The position numbers and the translations under genes were made by a program. A DNA stretch of 64,000 bases, taken from Capsicum annuum. Its lineage: Eukaryota; Streptophyta; Magnoliopsida; Solanales; Solanaceae. This document shows, one piece after another, positions 11,441 through 23,619 of this stretch. Below the pieces are notes generated by a model. The model saw nothing but the letters and a program-made list of their open reading frames with translations, did not search any database and was not told the origin of the DNA. The DNA is taken from contig NC_061111.1 of assembly GCF_002878395.1 (NCBI RefSeq), positions 24,032,735-24,096,734 on the forward strand, in the 5' to 3' direction. Each line of letters opens with the position of its first letter. Position 1 is the stretch's first letter.

Positions 11441-12630
11441 AGCCGACCCCCTCAGCAGATTATTTATGGGTAGCCTTTCTCATGTTGAGGAAGGAAAAAG
11501 AGAAATGGTGAAGGGTGTTCATCGATTTGCAAATCTTAAAGTGCGGCTCTTAGATTTTGAAGATGGAGGGGTGGTTGTGCATGAGATAGCTAAATCATCC
11601 CTTTGTGTAGAAGTTAAAGAAAAGCAGGCTGGAGATCCTATCTTGATCCAAATAAAGAGTGATGTGGGTCAGCAGAAGGTGATGTCGTTTGAGATTGGTA
11701 TTGATGGCATTTTGAGATATCAGGGTAGGTTGTGCGTGCTAGATATAGATGGTCTGAGGCAGAGAATCCTTGACAAAGCTCATACTTCAAGGTATATTGT
11801 TCACCCAGGCTCTACTAAGATGTACCATGATCTGAAATCAATGTATTGGTGGAATAATATGAAGCGTGATGTGGCTGACTTTGTTTCCAAGTTCTTGAAT
11901 GGCCAAAAAGTTAAAGTAGAGCATTTGAGGCCAGGTGGTTCTTCCCAAGAGATAGCTTTACCCTTTTGGAAGTGGGAGATGATTAATATGGACTTCATTA
12001 CAGGATTTTTGAGGTCCCAAAACCAACATGATTCCATTTGGGTAATTGTAGATAGGTTGACCAAGTCATCCCACTTTCTACCTGTCAGGACTAACTACTC
12101 GGGAGAGGATTATGCCAAGCTATTCATTGCCAAAATAGTTTGTTTGCATGGGGCACCTGTGTTCATCATATCCGACCAAGGTACACAGTTTTCTTCTCAG
12201 TTTTGGAGATCTAGAGAGGTTTAGGTACCCAAGTGAACCTAAGCACTGTTTTCCACCCTCAGACTGATGGGAAAGCTGAGAGCACCATTCAGACCCTTAA
12301 GGACATGTTGAGGGCCTATGTGATTGATTTTAAAGGAAATTAGGTAGAGCACTTGACCCTAATAGAGTTTGCATATAATAACAGTTTCCATTCCAGTATG
12401 AAGATGGCACCATTTGAGGCATTGTATGAAAGAAGATATATGTCCCCGATAAGATGGTATGAAGTGGGTGAGACGCAAATATTTGGGCCTGATCTTATTA
12501 ATCAGGCAATAGAGGACGTGAAAGTCATTAGAGAATGACTTAAGATAGCTCAAAGTCGTCAGAAGTCCTACGCCGATGTTAGGATAAGAGATTTAGAGTT
12601 TGAGGTTGGAGATTGGGTGTTTCTCAAGGT
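11436..12630 (+). pseudogene. Element B integrase
   Basis: The integrase zinc domain is recognisable but damaged: HTSRYIVHPGSTKMYHDLK supplies the histidines, yet the paired cysteines are replaced (SKFLNGQKVKVEH). The catalytic core shows NMDFITGF, then FIISDQGTQFSSQFW, and after a frameshift near 12215 [18 protein letters not shown] with the terminal catalytic Glu. The D, D and E can all be located. Stops lie at about 12341 and 12538. It would have joined the element DNA to chromosomal DNA. Confidence 0.88.
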
Positions 12631-13153
12631 TTCTCCCATGAAGGGAGTCATGCAATTCGGGAAGAAAGGTAAGCTAAGTCCTCGCTATATAGGACCATAT
12701 CAGATTGTGAGAAGGATAGGTGGAGTTGCGTATGAGTTAGAATTGCCAGCTAGTTTGGGTTCTGTTCATCCGGTATTTCATATATCTATGTTGAAGAAGT
12801 ATTTTGGAGACCATTTTTTAGTGTTTCCTGTCAAAGAAATCAAAGTGACAGACTCCATATCCTATGAAGAAGAGCCTGTAGAAATTTTGGATCGCCAAGC
12901 TAGAAAATTGAGGAACAAAGAGGTAGCCTCCGTTAAAGTGTTGTGGAGAAACCAGAAAATTGAAGAAGCAACATGGGAATTAGAAGTTGACATGAGAGCT
13001 AGATACCCATACCTTTTTGATCTAGTGGACGGCAAAATGGAAGGTACAATCCTTGCTTTATTCTTTCTATGCCTTAGTATGCTTGAAATTATACCCGTCT
13101 GTATCACGCATCAACATTCGGGGATAAATATTCCCAAGGGGGGGATATTGTAA
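12617..13153 (+). CDS. Element B integrase C-terminus with chromo-like tail (open fragment)
   Basis: This open stretch carries the integrase C-terminal GPY/F region (LSPRYIGPYQIVRRIGGVAY, then ELPASLGSVHPVFHISMLKK). A tail follows with ASVKVLWRNQKIEEATWELE and MRARYPYLFDL, the V-x-W...EATWE pattern of gypsy chromodomains. In chromoviruses this tail can bias integration to particular chromatin. Upstream integrase parts are in other frames, so this segment alone cannot act as an integrase. Confidence 0.85.
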   Translation: MFLKVSPMKGVMQFGKKGKLSPRYIGPYQIVRRIGGVAYELELPASLGSVHPVFHISMLKKYFGDHFLVFPVKEIKVTDSISYEEEPVEILDRQARKLRNKEVASVKVLWRNQKIEEATWELEVDMRARYPYLFDLVDGKMEGTILALFFLCLSMLEIIPVCITHQHSGINIPKGGIL

Positions 13154-15357
13154 CGCCCTGAAGTTTTTTTCTAGCTAAATTTTGTCCCTAAAGTATCAAG
13201 CATTGGCTTCATGAATGATTTATACTATTTTTCCTGTGGAATTCCTTAGATTTCAACTTTCCATCACGTAGATGATTGAATAAGTTTTTCGTCAAGATAA
13301 GATGCATCCAAAATGGGCACTCGGTGAAGGAGTTGTGGTTAATTTAAGACCTAGTCGTAAAACACCATCATTTCTATCCTTGGCGTGTCGCGAAGATAGT
13401 GTAAATGATGATGGTCAAATTCCAGTGAGACTCTACGATGGTGGAGTGTCTCGGAGTGGGCCAAATTCCCATTCTTCAATTTCCAGTGAGCCACCGTAAT
13501 TGTGGCATGTCGCGGTGGCCCATGAAATCGAGCTTCCAGTATATTTTTAATACCGATCTTATTAAGGGTATTTGGGGTATTTTCCAACCCCTTAACACCT
13601 TAAACATGGGATTTAATGCCTACAAACCGAAATACACCTACTCTCATCAAAATCTCTCAAGAAACTCCATTAGGGTTTCAAACTAAAAATCCTCATAGCT
13701 CAAAATTTAACCGTGGGTTTTAGAAGATAATCGGAGATTTATAATCCTCGCATCGTAGGTTTCAAGAATCATCCATTACTTTCTGAAATAGAGGTATGTG
13801 GGGTTCATCCTAAAAAATACATGGGCTATTAAACTCTAGAACATGATTTAAAGATTATCAAGCATAAATTTTAAAGGGGTTTTAGAACTTATGCTTTAAA
13901 TTCCGCATTATGGATGTTTTTGATAATGATATTGTTTTGGCCTCTAGGCCTTCCACTTAAATTGATTTACGCCTATGTGTATATGTATGATGTTGAAGAT
14001 TTGATTGAGAGCATTATTATTGAAATCCCTCTCTTTGATGATTTAGAGTTTGTGAACTTGTTGAGAAGGATTTGAGATGCATATGTAATGTTTTGAAAGT
14101 GATCTTTTTAATAATAAATACTTATCATGATTTTGACAATGATGAGAGGGAGTTTCTTGAAATAATTATGTTCTTGTTTAAAGAGGAAGAATTGCATGTG
14201 ATTTGAGGATTTGACATAACCACCATATGTTTGTTGAAATGATAAAGAGAGAGGGTCTTTACATATTTTGACATATGTTTTGAAGTATGATTTCACTTGA
14301 CTATTGTTTAATAACATGGTGGTCCAAACTTTATGTATTGAAAGAAGAGATGATAATATGCTATAGATGGCTCAGAGAGGTGACTTGCAAGTCAATGGTA
14401 TGACGATACCATAAGTATGTATGCCATAACAGAGTATGTTTTTAGAGTATGATTTTAGATTACGTTTTTAGAGAATATATGTTTTGAAAGAGTTAAAAAT
14501 GGGCTTAAACAGGGCTAGGTAGCTACCCGAAGAAGGCTTGAGTTCAAGTAACTCTTAGCCTGAAATCGTGTTTTGCTGATACGGGTAAATTATTTTCCCA
14601 TGAGGGATTCTTACGCTGGCCTAGTGCTCTATGGCGTACAGAATAGAGACTCTAACCCTTGCAGCAAACTTGGGTTGGGGGCTTGGCTTCCGAGTTAATG
14701 GAAGATTCTATATAGCCCGTGGAATAATAGAGTTGTAGGGTATGCACCTAGCGTAGAAGTAAAACAAAGTCACAGAGTTCAGATGATTTTACAGAGTCTT
14801 TCAAAAATGCCCATGTGATTTCTTACTGTATAATATGGTTATGAATTGTTTTAAACAACACTCATATATGTTGATTATAAATGACTATTTTGGATTAGCT
14901 CTGTGTACCAGTACATCTGTATTGACCCCCTCTCCTTCTAACCTCTCAGGTTCTAAGGCACAGTCTAGGGGTCCAGATAAGTAGCAGATTATTCAGACAA
15001 CAGAAGAGATTACGCAGTGGTGAGCCTTCTATATTCCATAAGGCCTAATGTCTTACAGATATTTATCATTCTACAGTTTTGACCTACTAGGGGCTTTTTC
15101 CCAGATTTCAGATAGTATTGTTTTGAGATTTAGTAGAGATTTTGGAGACTGAGTCTGATGCTATTTAGATGTAGTTGATTTACAGTTTCCAAACTTATGT
15201 TGAATTGAGAATTGACCATGTTTTTATAGTAAATTATGTTTCCACATCTTCTTTTATTATATGAATGTTGTGCATGAATGCCAGGTAGAGAAGGGCATTC
15301 CGAGCCTTTATGGTTTGGGATATCCATCATGGATAAGAAATAGTTCAGGTCGTGACA
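13149..15357 (+). repeat. 3' LTR of element B
   Basis: This 2209-bp copy is nearly collinear with 5880-8093. The stem-loop patch is less decayed in its second half (CACCGTAATTGTGG...CGCGGTGG, about 13492-13519). It is preceded by the polypurine tract ending at 13147 and followed by the AGTCC duplication. Confidence 0.93.
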
Positions 15358-15362
15358 AGTCC

Positions 15363-15755
15363 ATTAGTGTTTCAAGGTGTATTGATTTGAGTGTATGCCT
15401 TTATTTTGATGAGATCGTGCTTTCCAGCCTAAGGTACAAAGTGTATTCAGTCCCCTTTCAAAATTCTTATGACAGATGTCTTCCATAAGGATAATGATGT
15501 ATAGCAAAATGTTGGAACTGTATTTTCACCCGAGTAGTAGTGTATGTTAAAGTGTCATGACCTATTTGTAGTGTGATGGTCTAGAAGTTGGTGACATGAA
15601 GTCACAAAGTTGGCAGTTAGAGTAAGGGTGTCATTTGCATAAATAAATAGTTTTAGTTGTATAATCGTGGATTGAGGAGTGGGTTGTCATTGTATAGTGA
15701 TAGACTAATGCTGATGCAGTATTTGTAAATTGTATGGTAGTCTGTGAAGGAAGTG
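15363..15755 (+). other. Interior of element A between B and C
   Basis: About 400 bp separate the end of the B duplication and the GCTGG duplication of C. No reading frame of note is present and no known domain is recognised. Confidence 0.7.
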
Positions 15756-15760
15756 GCTGG

Positions 15761-17333
15761 TGATCTTGGGCATATTTATATGCTCAAAGCACCAATATGC
15801 ACCCAGATTTAGACTTAGTTCAAGAACTTTTGTATGAATTCTTAAGTATAATTAAGCTTTTATTCCGTTTCATGCCTAATGGATATGATTAATACTTTCA
15901 GGCTAAAAATCATGAAGAATTGTGCACATTTGGATACAATGATGATATGAAAGGATTGAAGAAATACAAGGGAGTGAAATAAAGATAAAAAGGGAAGTTG
16001 AAAAGTAGGAATCCTCATTTGAAGACACTCCGCGTTGCGCTGACCAACAAAATAGAAATGTTCAAATTCCAATGAAGTTTCGCAAAATTAACGTGCCATG
16101 GAAAGGTGTAAATTCTCACTTGGATATTTTTAGTAAAGGCCCGCAAAGCCACCGCATTACGGAGCAGTTCCACTTATTAAATTGTGCGACCTGAAAGTTT
16201 AGCACATCGCAGAGGATGGATATTTCACAATTGTCCAAATCCAGTGGCTCACCGCGATAGTGACGCATCGCGGTGAGGGTGCATTTTACAAATTTCAAGG
16301 AATACTTGAGCTCCGCAATTGCCTAGATTTTTATGGAAAATAGCAATTAAAGGCATGGCACGACTCGTCGTGTGGCAAAATCAGGAAGGTTTTAAGTGTT
16401 TTGTCCCAGCTATAAGAGGAAAATTCAAGATAATTTTGGGGGACTTTTTGACAAAGATAGTAGCGGCGGAAAAGCAAACATTTCTCTCTTTTAGGGTTCT
16501 TAGACATTCTATTCAATTTCATTACTTCAAGACTTGTTTTGGGTATGATTAATTACTTATTTTGGATGATGAATTCAAACTTGAGTAGCTAAGCACCCTA
16601 TTTCTAGGGTTGAGGCTAAAAACATGATTACTCTTTGATACTCTTATTCATAGTTTCTTTTTGGATTATCATCTGGGAGGTTCTTAATTTCTTGAGCTTA
16701 CTATTTTAATGATTGGCCACCATTAGAATAAATCTATATTTCTATGTGCATCCGAGAGGTGAATTATAGGATAGAACGAAGAAATTAGGGAGCAAGTTTC
16801 TTATTCTTTTATGAAATAAGGGATTTGAATTAGCACCTATGATAGGGATATACCTAGAAGCCTTGCTTGGTTCAATTGCAAGAAGACAACTTTATGGAAC
16901 TAGAAGAATTGTTGTATCTCTATAGGAGTTATAGCTACAACATTTAATAGATAAAAGATTTGAGGTCGGGAGACTAAGATCGTTGCATAAACCTTGCGAA
17001 TCATCAACCTCATAACCAATTAGACTGTGATAAGAATATAGAATTGTATGATTGTTCAAAATACCTCAACCCTGGAATTATCCTCATTATTGATTAAAAC
17101 CGTTGCTTGCTTTGATCTAGTCGTCACTAATTATTTCTTATTTAATAATTTACATTTTATTTACTAAATCAAAATCATCTTGATACTTTCAAGCAATTAA
17201 TACCCAATTGTCTTAAACTAAAGATTGAATAAATTTTTAGTTTATTGATCCTCATGGGAACGATATCTGACTGTTTATGTCTTTATACTACTTATACGAT
17301 CACGTACACTTGAGTGTGCGTAGAGGTGCAATG
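15761..17333 (+). repeat. 5' LTR of element C
   Basis: The start is fixed by the duplication. The 3' boundary is inferred by alignment with the right LTR end and may be off by a base or two. It includes a perfect 9-bp stem-loop, CACCGCGAT / ATCGCGGTG (16250-16258 and 16267-16275, loop AGTGACGC). A TATA-like CTATAAGAGG lies at about 16409-16418. Confidence 0.9.
16250..16275. promoter_or_regulatory. Perfect CpG-rich stem-loop in the LTR of element C
   Basis: CACCGCGAT and ATCGCGGTG are exact reverse complements separated by 8 bases. The 3' LTR copy (about 31735-31760) keeps the arms with one C-to-T change. The module is preceded by CCAAATCCAGTGGC. A closely similar core exists in the LTRs of element B. 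Confidence 0.75.
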
Positions 17334-17339
17334 AGTTTT

Positions 17340-17357
17340 TGACGCCGTTACCGGGGA
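17340..17357 (+). promoter_or_regulatory. Primer-binding site of element C
   Basis: TGACGCCGTTACCGGGGA follows the LTR after a short TTTT spacer. It differs by two transitions from the usual Athila-type site TGGCGCCGTTGCCGGGGA, probably by decay. Confidence 0.85.
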
Positions 17358-17449
17358 CCTAATAGAATTACTAAATTCCTTAATTTTTGGTTTTTGATAA
17401 TAAGTTTAAGTGTTAACAACTTGATCTTAACGGCTGAATTTTTACAGGT

Positions 17450-19080
17450 TTAGCTGAACATTGGACTGGCTAGGGATAGAGAGTTAGTAGAGCCCTTTGT
17501 AGAACCAGAAGTAATTTTTCATCAGAGGCGAAGAGCTCAATATTACATTCAACAGGGATAGATGGCTGAAATACGATATCCAATTGTTGCTGATCCAAAT
17601 GTTGGAAATGTTCCAGCTCTTATTATTCAAGTTGTTCCTGTTTAACCAGCCACAAGACCTGTTCGTGAGGTGGCAATCCATTTACGAACCATGTGACTAA
17701 CAGCATTCGAAAGCCTGAACTAGGAGGTCGGTGGGAATTGAAACAAAATATGGTGCAGTTGTTGAAATCTGTGGGGGAATTTCACGGACTTTAACACGAG
17801 GGTTCGCAGCAGCCCTTACAGACCTTCTTGGAAATAAGCGATACATACATTCCTGAAGATGTGAATGTTAATTATGTCAGATTGACACTTTTTCCCTTTT
17901 CTCTAATGGGAGAAGCAAAGAGGTGGTTACTTGTTGAACCACCACACTCCATCACCTCATGGGAAGATTATGCTCGGAAGTTCCTTATTAAATTATTTCT
18001 ATCTTATAAGACTGCATATTTAAGAAGTGAGATCTTAAGTTTCAGATAGAAAGATGGAGAAAATCTCTACCAAGCATGGGAGAGATTCAAGGGCATGCTC
18101 AGAAATTGTCCTCATCACTATCAATCAAATGATGTCTTGGTGCACACAATTATAGAAGGCCCTGAGTCTAATACGAAGATTCTCTTGGATTCAGCAGCAA
18201 GAGGCCAAGCTTTGGATAAAACGTATGAAGAACTGTATACATTACTGAATCGAATCACACAAGGGAATCCTGATTGACATGCACGCTCCCAAAAAGGTTG
18301 CAGGGGTATTGGAGTTGGATTAATTCACTGCATTACAGAAACAAATTGTAGTAATACAGAATAATATGACTACTCAACTCAACAACTTAAAGTTGGGTGC
18401 AACACAACCAGCAACTACAATAAATGCAGTTCAACAGGTATATTCATAGTGTGAAGTTTGCAGAAGTGGTGAGCATAAAGCAGATGCATGTTCTGTTAAT
18501 CCAAATTCAGTCAACTATGTAGGGAATACAAATCGTCAGTGTCAATAGAATTTTGGCTATAATCCAAATTGGAAGAACTACCCAAATTTCTCATAGGGTG
18601 GAAATCAAACATAAAATACAAATCAGTATAAGGGACTAGTGCAATCAAATCCATAACCGGCTCAGAGTAATCAGGCTACTACTCAGAATAGCAATGTGGA
18701 AGAGTTGATTAAGCAGTTCATGGCTCAACAAGCATAGTTTGCGGCTAACATAAAGACTCAACAAGAACAGTTGGCAGTTAAGTTAAAGAGTCAACAATTG
18801 CTCACCAAAAATCTAGAGTTGCAGTTGGGTCAAATTGCAGGATCACAGAGTACAAGACCACAAGGAGTATTGCCTTTCGACATAGAGGCTAATTCGAAGC
18901 AGGTGAATGTTGTTATAACAAGGAGTGGGCTGCAAACTAAGAAGATAGTTCAGGAGAAAAAAAAGCCCGCAGATACTAATGACAGTTTGAAAGAGAATGC
19001 AGAAGTTGAAGTCAAGGAAAAAGAGGAAAGTGAAGAAATTCGTGCGGAGAAGAAAACTATCCCCTTGCCCTTTCCTTAAA
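17450..19080 (+). pseudogene. Element C gag
   Basis: The gag core at 17828-18277 shows LTLFPFSLMGEAKRWLLVEP, then SITSWEDYARKFLIKLF and ENLYQAWERFKGMLRNCPHH, typical of Athila gag. A Cys-rich knuckle (CEVCRSGEHKADAC) lies near 18453-18495. A C-terminal basic/acidic linker with repeated EKEE motifs ends at TAA 19077. A Gln-rich zone (about 18720-18850) precedes it. In-frame stops at about 18048, 18321, 18450 and 18548 break the gene. It would have packaged the element RNA. Confidence 0.83.
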
Positions 19081-19099
19081 GGGCATGGAAGCATCAAGA

Positions 19100-20180
19100 G
19101 AAATCCAGTTATAAAAAGTTTCTAGATCTTATGAAGTAGGCTCAAGTAAATTTTCCTCTTGTTGACATCCAGCAGAGTTTCCCAAAATATGCTAAATACT
19201 TGAAGGATATTATTGCCAATAAGAAACGGTTGACTGAATATGCTACAGTTGCACTTACTCGAGAGTGTACGTCTAACATTTAAAATAAAATGCCCACAAA
19301 ATTGAAGGATCCGGGTAGTTTCACCTTGCAAATTACCATTGGTTAGACTATTTGTGCACGTGGATTGTGTGACTTGGGTGCTAGCATAAATCTCATGCCT
19401 ACGTCATGGTACCGAAAGATGGGTTTTAGGAGTCCCAACCCCATAAATATTGTATTGTAGTTGGCGGATAGGGCACTTTCTAGACCAGATGGTATTATTT
19501 AAGATATGTTGGTGCAAGTGGGATCTGGTGGATTTTGTGATTCTTGACTTTGAGGCTGATCCAATTGTTCCATTTATTTTGGGATGATCCTTCTTAGCGA
19601 CAGGACAATCACTCATTGATGAGGCAGCTGGACAAATGACAATGTGAGCGCATGACAAAGTAGAAGTTTTTTATGTGTACAAAGTGTTGAAACTGCCAGC
19701 CATATATGAGGAGTTGTCTTCTATATCGATTATTGATCTTGCTTTAGATTGGCAGTTGTTGTTGTCTAATTATACCTTAGAGTGAGATTTGATGGGTTAT
19801 GATCTACATGGAGATGTGGAAGCATTGGAATTGGTCCAGGTTATTAATTTAGCTGTAATTAAGACAAAAAAAGTGCCATTCGAGCCTTTAAATAGGCCAA
19901 TTGGTCCCTCACCCAGGCCTTCAGTCGAAGAAGCTCCTAACTTGGAGCTTAAGGTTATTCTTCCACATTTACAATTCATTTTTATTGGTGATCAAGATAT
20001 CTTGCCTATTATTTTGTCTACAAGATTATCAGATGTAAAGGTAAAGAAAGTTGTAGCGGTTCTCAAGAGGAGAAGAAAGGCGATTGGCTGGCAGATGTCT
20101 GACATTTCAGGAATTAATCCAGCATTTTGCATGTATAATATTTACATGGAAGAGGGTTACAGACTTAGAGTGCAACAAAA
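19100..20180 (+). pseudogene. Element C protease region
   Basis: The retropepsin active-site motif DLGASINLMP is intact at about 19371-19400. The following flap region is interrupted by stops (about 19458, 19500, 19546). An open stretch at 19789-20184 (PLNRPIGPSPRPSVEEAP, then ISGINPAFCMYNIYMEEGY) is the linker to RT, which in this family leads to the conserved ISP.FC.H.I motif. The start of any polyprotein cannot be placed. Confidence 0.75.
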
Positions 20181-21480
20181 ATGAAGGTTAAATCCTATCA
20201 TGAAGGAGGTAATCAGAAAGAAATGATCAAGTGGTTAGATAGTGGTATTGTTTACCTAATTTTCGATAGCAAATGGGTGATTTTAATGCACTGTGTACCA
20301 AAGAAGGGAGGAATGACAGTGGTGACCAATAATGATAATGAGTTGATTCCCACAGTACGGTGACCGGTTGAAGAATATGTATAGATCATCAATGTTGAAT
20401 GAAGCGACTTGTAAAGATCACTATCCAATTCCCTTCATTGACCAAATATTAGATAGATTGGTGGGGCAAGAGTATTATTGTTTTCTAGATGGTTACTATG
20501 GCTACAATCAGATAAGAATAGCACCGGAATACCAAGAGAATACCACATTCACTTGTCTATACGATACATACGCGTTCAGACGCATGCACTTTGGCCTATG
20601 CCATGCACCTACTATATTTCAGAGATATATGATGGCGATATTTTCAGACATGGTGGAAGAATTTGTGTAGGTATTCATGGATGTTTTCTCCATGTATGGA
20701 AATTCATTTGAAAAGTGTTTGAAGAATTTCAACAGAGTCCTAGCTCGATGCGAAGAAATAAACTTGGTGTTGAATTGGGAAAAGTGCCACTTTATGGTTA
20801 AGGAAGGAATTGTATTAGTCCATAAAGTGTCATGCAAAGGGCTCGAAGTAGACAAAGCAAAGTTTAAAGTGATTGAAAAGTTGCCTCATCCGGTCATAGT
20901 CAAAGGAGTGCGAAGCTTTCTGGGACATGCTGGGTTCTATAGATGATTCATTCAATATTTCTCATAGATTGCAAGCCCTATGTGCAAATTGTTAGAGAAA
21001 GAAGCCAAGTTCAAGTTCGGGTATTATTACCATGAAGCTTTTGAAAAGCTTAAGAAGAAGATAAAGGAAGCACTTATCTTGATTGCACCAGATTGGGAGT
21101 TACCTTTTGAGCTGATGTGTGATGCTAGTGACATTGCGGTAGGAGCAGTGTTGGGTTAGAGAAAAGAGAAGTTATTTCAATTGATCTACTATGCTAGCAA
21201 GGTTCTAAATAATGCTCAAGTTAACTACACGGTTATAGAGAAAGAGATGTTGGCAGTGGTATATGCATTCGACAAGTTTCGATCTTACTTAGTTGGTACA
21301 AAGGTCATTGTTCATACTGACCACGCTGCCATAAAGTATCTTGTGAACAAAAAGGAAGCGAAGCCACGACTGATTATATAAATTCTTCTACTTTAAGAAT
21401 TTGATCTTGAGGTGCGAGATAGAAAGGGAGCTTAAAATCAAGTTACTGATCACTTGTCACGGTTGGAAGATTGAGACCAT
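20181..21480 (+). pseudogene. Element C reverse transcriptase and RNase H
   Basis: RT motifs in order: DHYPIPFIDQILDRLVGQEY, then FLDGYYGYNQIRIAPEYQ, then FRRMHFGLCHAPTIFQRYM. The catalytic site reads VFMDVFSMYGNSFE (about 20670-20712), where the family has a D-D pair (F.DDFSV.G). The second Asp is Val here, so activity is lost. FLGHAGFYR follows, then RNase H with [35 protein letters not shown] and [11 protein letters not shown]. Stops occur at about 20361, 20668, 20944, 20966, 21158 and 21379. Confidence 0.87.
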
Positions 21481-22800
21481 ATTGTGGATGACTTTCTGAG
21501 TATTAAGGAAGAGTTTCCTGATGAGAAGTTGTTGTCATTATGTGCAGTTGAATTCCTATGGTATGGTAACATTGTGAACTTGATTGCTTGTGAGGTGTAC
21601 CCTCCTAAGGCCAACACACAACAAAGGAAGAAATTACTCCATAATTCTCATGCTTACATTTAGGACGAACCGTACCTTTTTAAGCAGGGTCCAGATGGAG
21701 GCATTCGTAGGTATATTCCAGAGGCTGAATTTTCAAATGTGTTACAAGATTGCCACACATATCCATATGGTGGACATCATGAGGGTGAGAGGACTGCGAG
21801 AAAAGTGTTGCAATTAGGTTTTTTCTGGCCTACTCTGTTCAGAGATGCAATGGCTTTCGTAAAGAATTGTGATCAATGTCAAATATTGGGTACCATATCT
21901 AGGCGTCATGAGATGCCCCTCAATAATATTTTAGAAGTCGAAGTCTTTGATGTTTGGGGGATCGATTTCACGGGCCCATTCCCACCTTCAAAAGGTAATC
22001 TTTACATTCTTGTAGCAGTTGACTATGCATCTAAATGGATGGAATCTATGGCGAGTCCGACTAATGATGCAAGAGTGGTTCTGAAGTTTGTGAAGAAGAA
22101 CATATTTTCCAGATTTGGTACGCCAAGAGCAATAATTAGTTATGGAGGTACGCACTTTATTAACACATGGTTCAAAAATCTTTTTGCTAAGTATGGTGTT
22201 AGGCATAAGGTTTCCACTGCATACCATCCTCAAACGAGTGGACAAGTAGAGGTATTCAATAGGGAGATTAAGCATATACTTCAGAAGACTGTGAATGGGC
22301 AGAGAAAAGATTAGGCGGAGAAGCTAGATGATGTACTTTGGGCCTATCGAACAGCGTACAAGACGCCCATTGGTACATCTCCATTTCGCTTGGTGTATGG
22401 TAAGGCGTGTCATCTTCCTGTGGACTTGGAACACCAAGTATATTCAGTGGTGAAGAAGTTGAACTTTGAGATGACTGCCGTAGGGGAAAAAAAGTTATTG
22501 CAACTGAATGAGCTTGATGAGTTTAGAATTCATGCCTACGAAAATGCCAAGCTCTACAAGGAGAAGGCCAAAATATGGCATGACAAGCAAATTCAATCTA
22601 GGGAATTTAAATCTGGACAACTTGTGTTGTTTAATTCATAGCTTAAGTTGTTTTTGGGTAAATTACGATCAAAAATGGTTTGGACCTTTTAAGGTAGTAC
22701 GTATGACACCCCATGGAGCTGTGGAGTTGTGGAATAAAGAGAAGACAAAGAAGTTCCTTGTGAATGGACAGCGTGTAAAGCATTATTAGGTGGATCATCC
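21480..22800 (+). pseudogene. Element C integrase
   Basis: The zinc domain is well kept: [20 protein letters not shown] and FVKNCDQCQ supply the HHCC ligands. The core shows [18 protein letters not shown] (first Asp), then [14 protein letters not shown], where the usual SD.G.HF has Tyr for Asp. [20 protein letters not shown] carries a Val-Glu-Val version of the last acidic region, with the Glu present. A stop lies at 22312 and another at 22639. The tail WFGPFKVVRMTPHGAVELWN reaches the stop at about 22787. Confidence 0.87.
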
Positions 22801-22819
22801 AGATAAGCATAAGGAATCT

Positions 22820-23010
22820 ATCACTTTTGCTGATGAATAATGATGAGCTGAGTCGTGCCACGATGTAAATAAGGATCTATGTGGGAGGCAACCTACAGAT
22901 GTATTGTAATAGGTTGTTTAAATGAAAAGAAAAATACAAAAAGATGAGTCGTGCCACGACCAAAACTAAGGCGCTGAGTGGGAGGCAACCCACTTTTATT
23001 TACAATATTT
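22820..23010 (+). other. Athila-type post-pol motif, duplicated
   Basis: GAGTCGTGCCACGA followed by GTGGGAGGCAACC occurs at about 22851-22892 and again at about 22946-22992 (GAGTCGTGCCACGACC...GTGGGAGGCAACCCAC). GGGAGGCAACCCA stretches are a known landmark downstream of pol in Athila-like elements. Their function is not established. Confidence 0.7.
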
Positions 23011-23164
23011 GTTGTTTTTGTTTGAGATTACAGGGATTTGCAAAGTGAAAATAACAAGATTACCACATTTGAGGAAAGCAATCAAGTTTGCAAAATAATA
23101 TGTAAGTGAGGATCTTCTCAAGTAAGAAAAGAGTGAAAATTACACAAGGAAATCTGATTTTGAA

Positions 23165-23424
23165 GAATGACGCGATGCAGAACTGGGTAGATTAACAATT
23201 GTCAAATTCCAGTAAGGATCCGCGATTTCCATCGCGACGCAGAGAAGTGCGATTTGACAATTATCAAATTCCAGTGGCTTGGCGCGATATCAGCGCATCG
23301 TGTAACTCATAAAATTGACAATTGTCAAGATACAGTGACTTGATGTGAAATTTAGCGCATCGCGATGGATAGTTAAATGGCAATTGGCATTCTCCAGTAG
23401 GTCTATGCGATCTTACTGCATCTC
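23165..23424. repeat. Four diverged tandem copies of a CGCGAT...GCATCGCG module
   Basis: Each about 65-bp copy begins with an (AATTG)TCAA-ATTCCAGT-type phrase. A GC-rich inverted patch follows: CGCGATTTCCATCGCG (a palindromic stem), GCGCGATATCAGCGCATCG, GTGAAATTTAGCGCATCGCG and ATGCGATCTTACTGCATCTCG. The same module in single form is found in the LTRs of B and C. Confidence 0.75.
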
Positions 23425-23445
23425 GGGGGGGGGGGGGGGGGGGGG
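23425..23445. repeat. Run of 21 G
   Basis: This is an uninterrupted homopolymer at the end of the module array. It is possibly real slippage at TCTCGG, possibly an assembly or base-calling artefact. Confidence 0.8.
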
Positions 23446-23611
23446 TTAAAATCGGGCAGAAAATGTTGAATTAAACCTAACCCAACCCGCCCCTCTATAA
23501 ATACCCCCTAAACCCTCTTATTTTCCCTTTTAAGCGCCGCCCTCTCTCACGTCACTCCTACTAATCTTCTGAAAATTTTCCCAATTTTCATCCTTCTCTC
23601 AACCTTCTTTT
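23446..23611 (+). other. Element C interior with TATA-like sequence
   Basis: CTATAAATACCCCC at about 23495 is a plausible TATA box, followed by C/T-rich sequence. It may be the promoter or leader of the extra downstream gene of element C (28.1 kb). The nested LINE now separates the two. The functional link is inference. Confidence 0.4.
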
Positions 23612-23619
23612 TTTTTAAT

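Larger units (their letters stand above)
5880..15357 (+). mobile_element. Element B: Ty3/gypsy chromovirus-like LTR retrotransposon inserted in A
   Basis: This 9478-bp element has a perfect AGTCC duplication at 5875-5879 and 15358-15362. LTRs are 5880-8093 and 13149-15357 (about 2.2 kb each, TGTAA(T/C)GCCC...GTCGTGACA). The primer site is at 8094, and a polypurine tract CCAAGGGGGGGATA ends at 13147. The domain order gag, protease, RT, RNase H, integrase, chromo-like tail is that of Ty3/gypsy. The long LTRs and the C-terminal tail suggest the Del/Tekay chromovirus clade, which is inference. Stops and frameshifts are spread through all domains. Confidence 0.93.

Noticed and set aside
23425..23445. 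Run of 21 G as a G-quadruplex or regulatory signal
   Set aside because: A pure homopolymer at the end of a decayed repeat may be slippage or a sequence error. There is no supporting structure around it.
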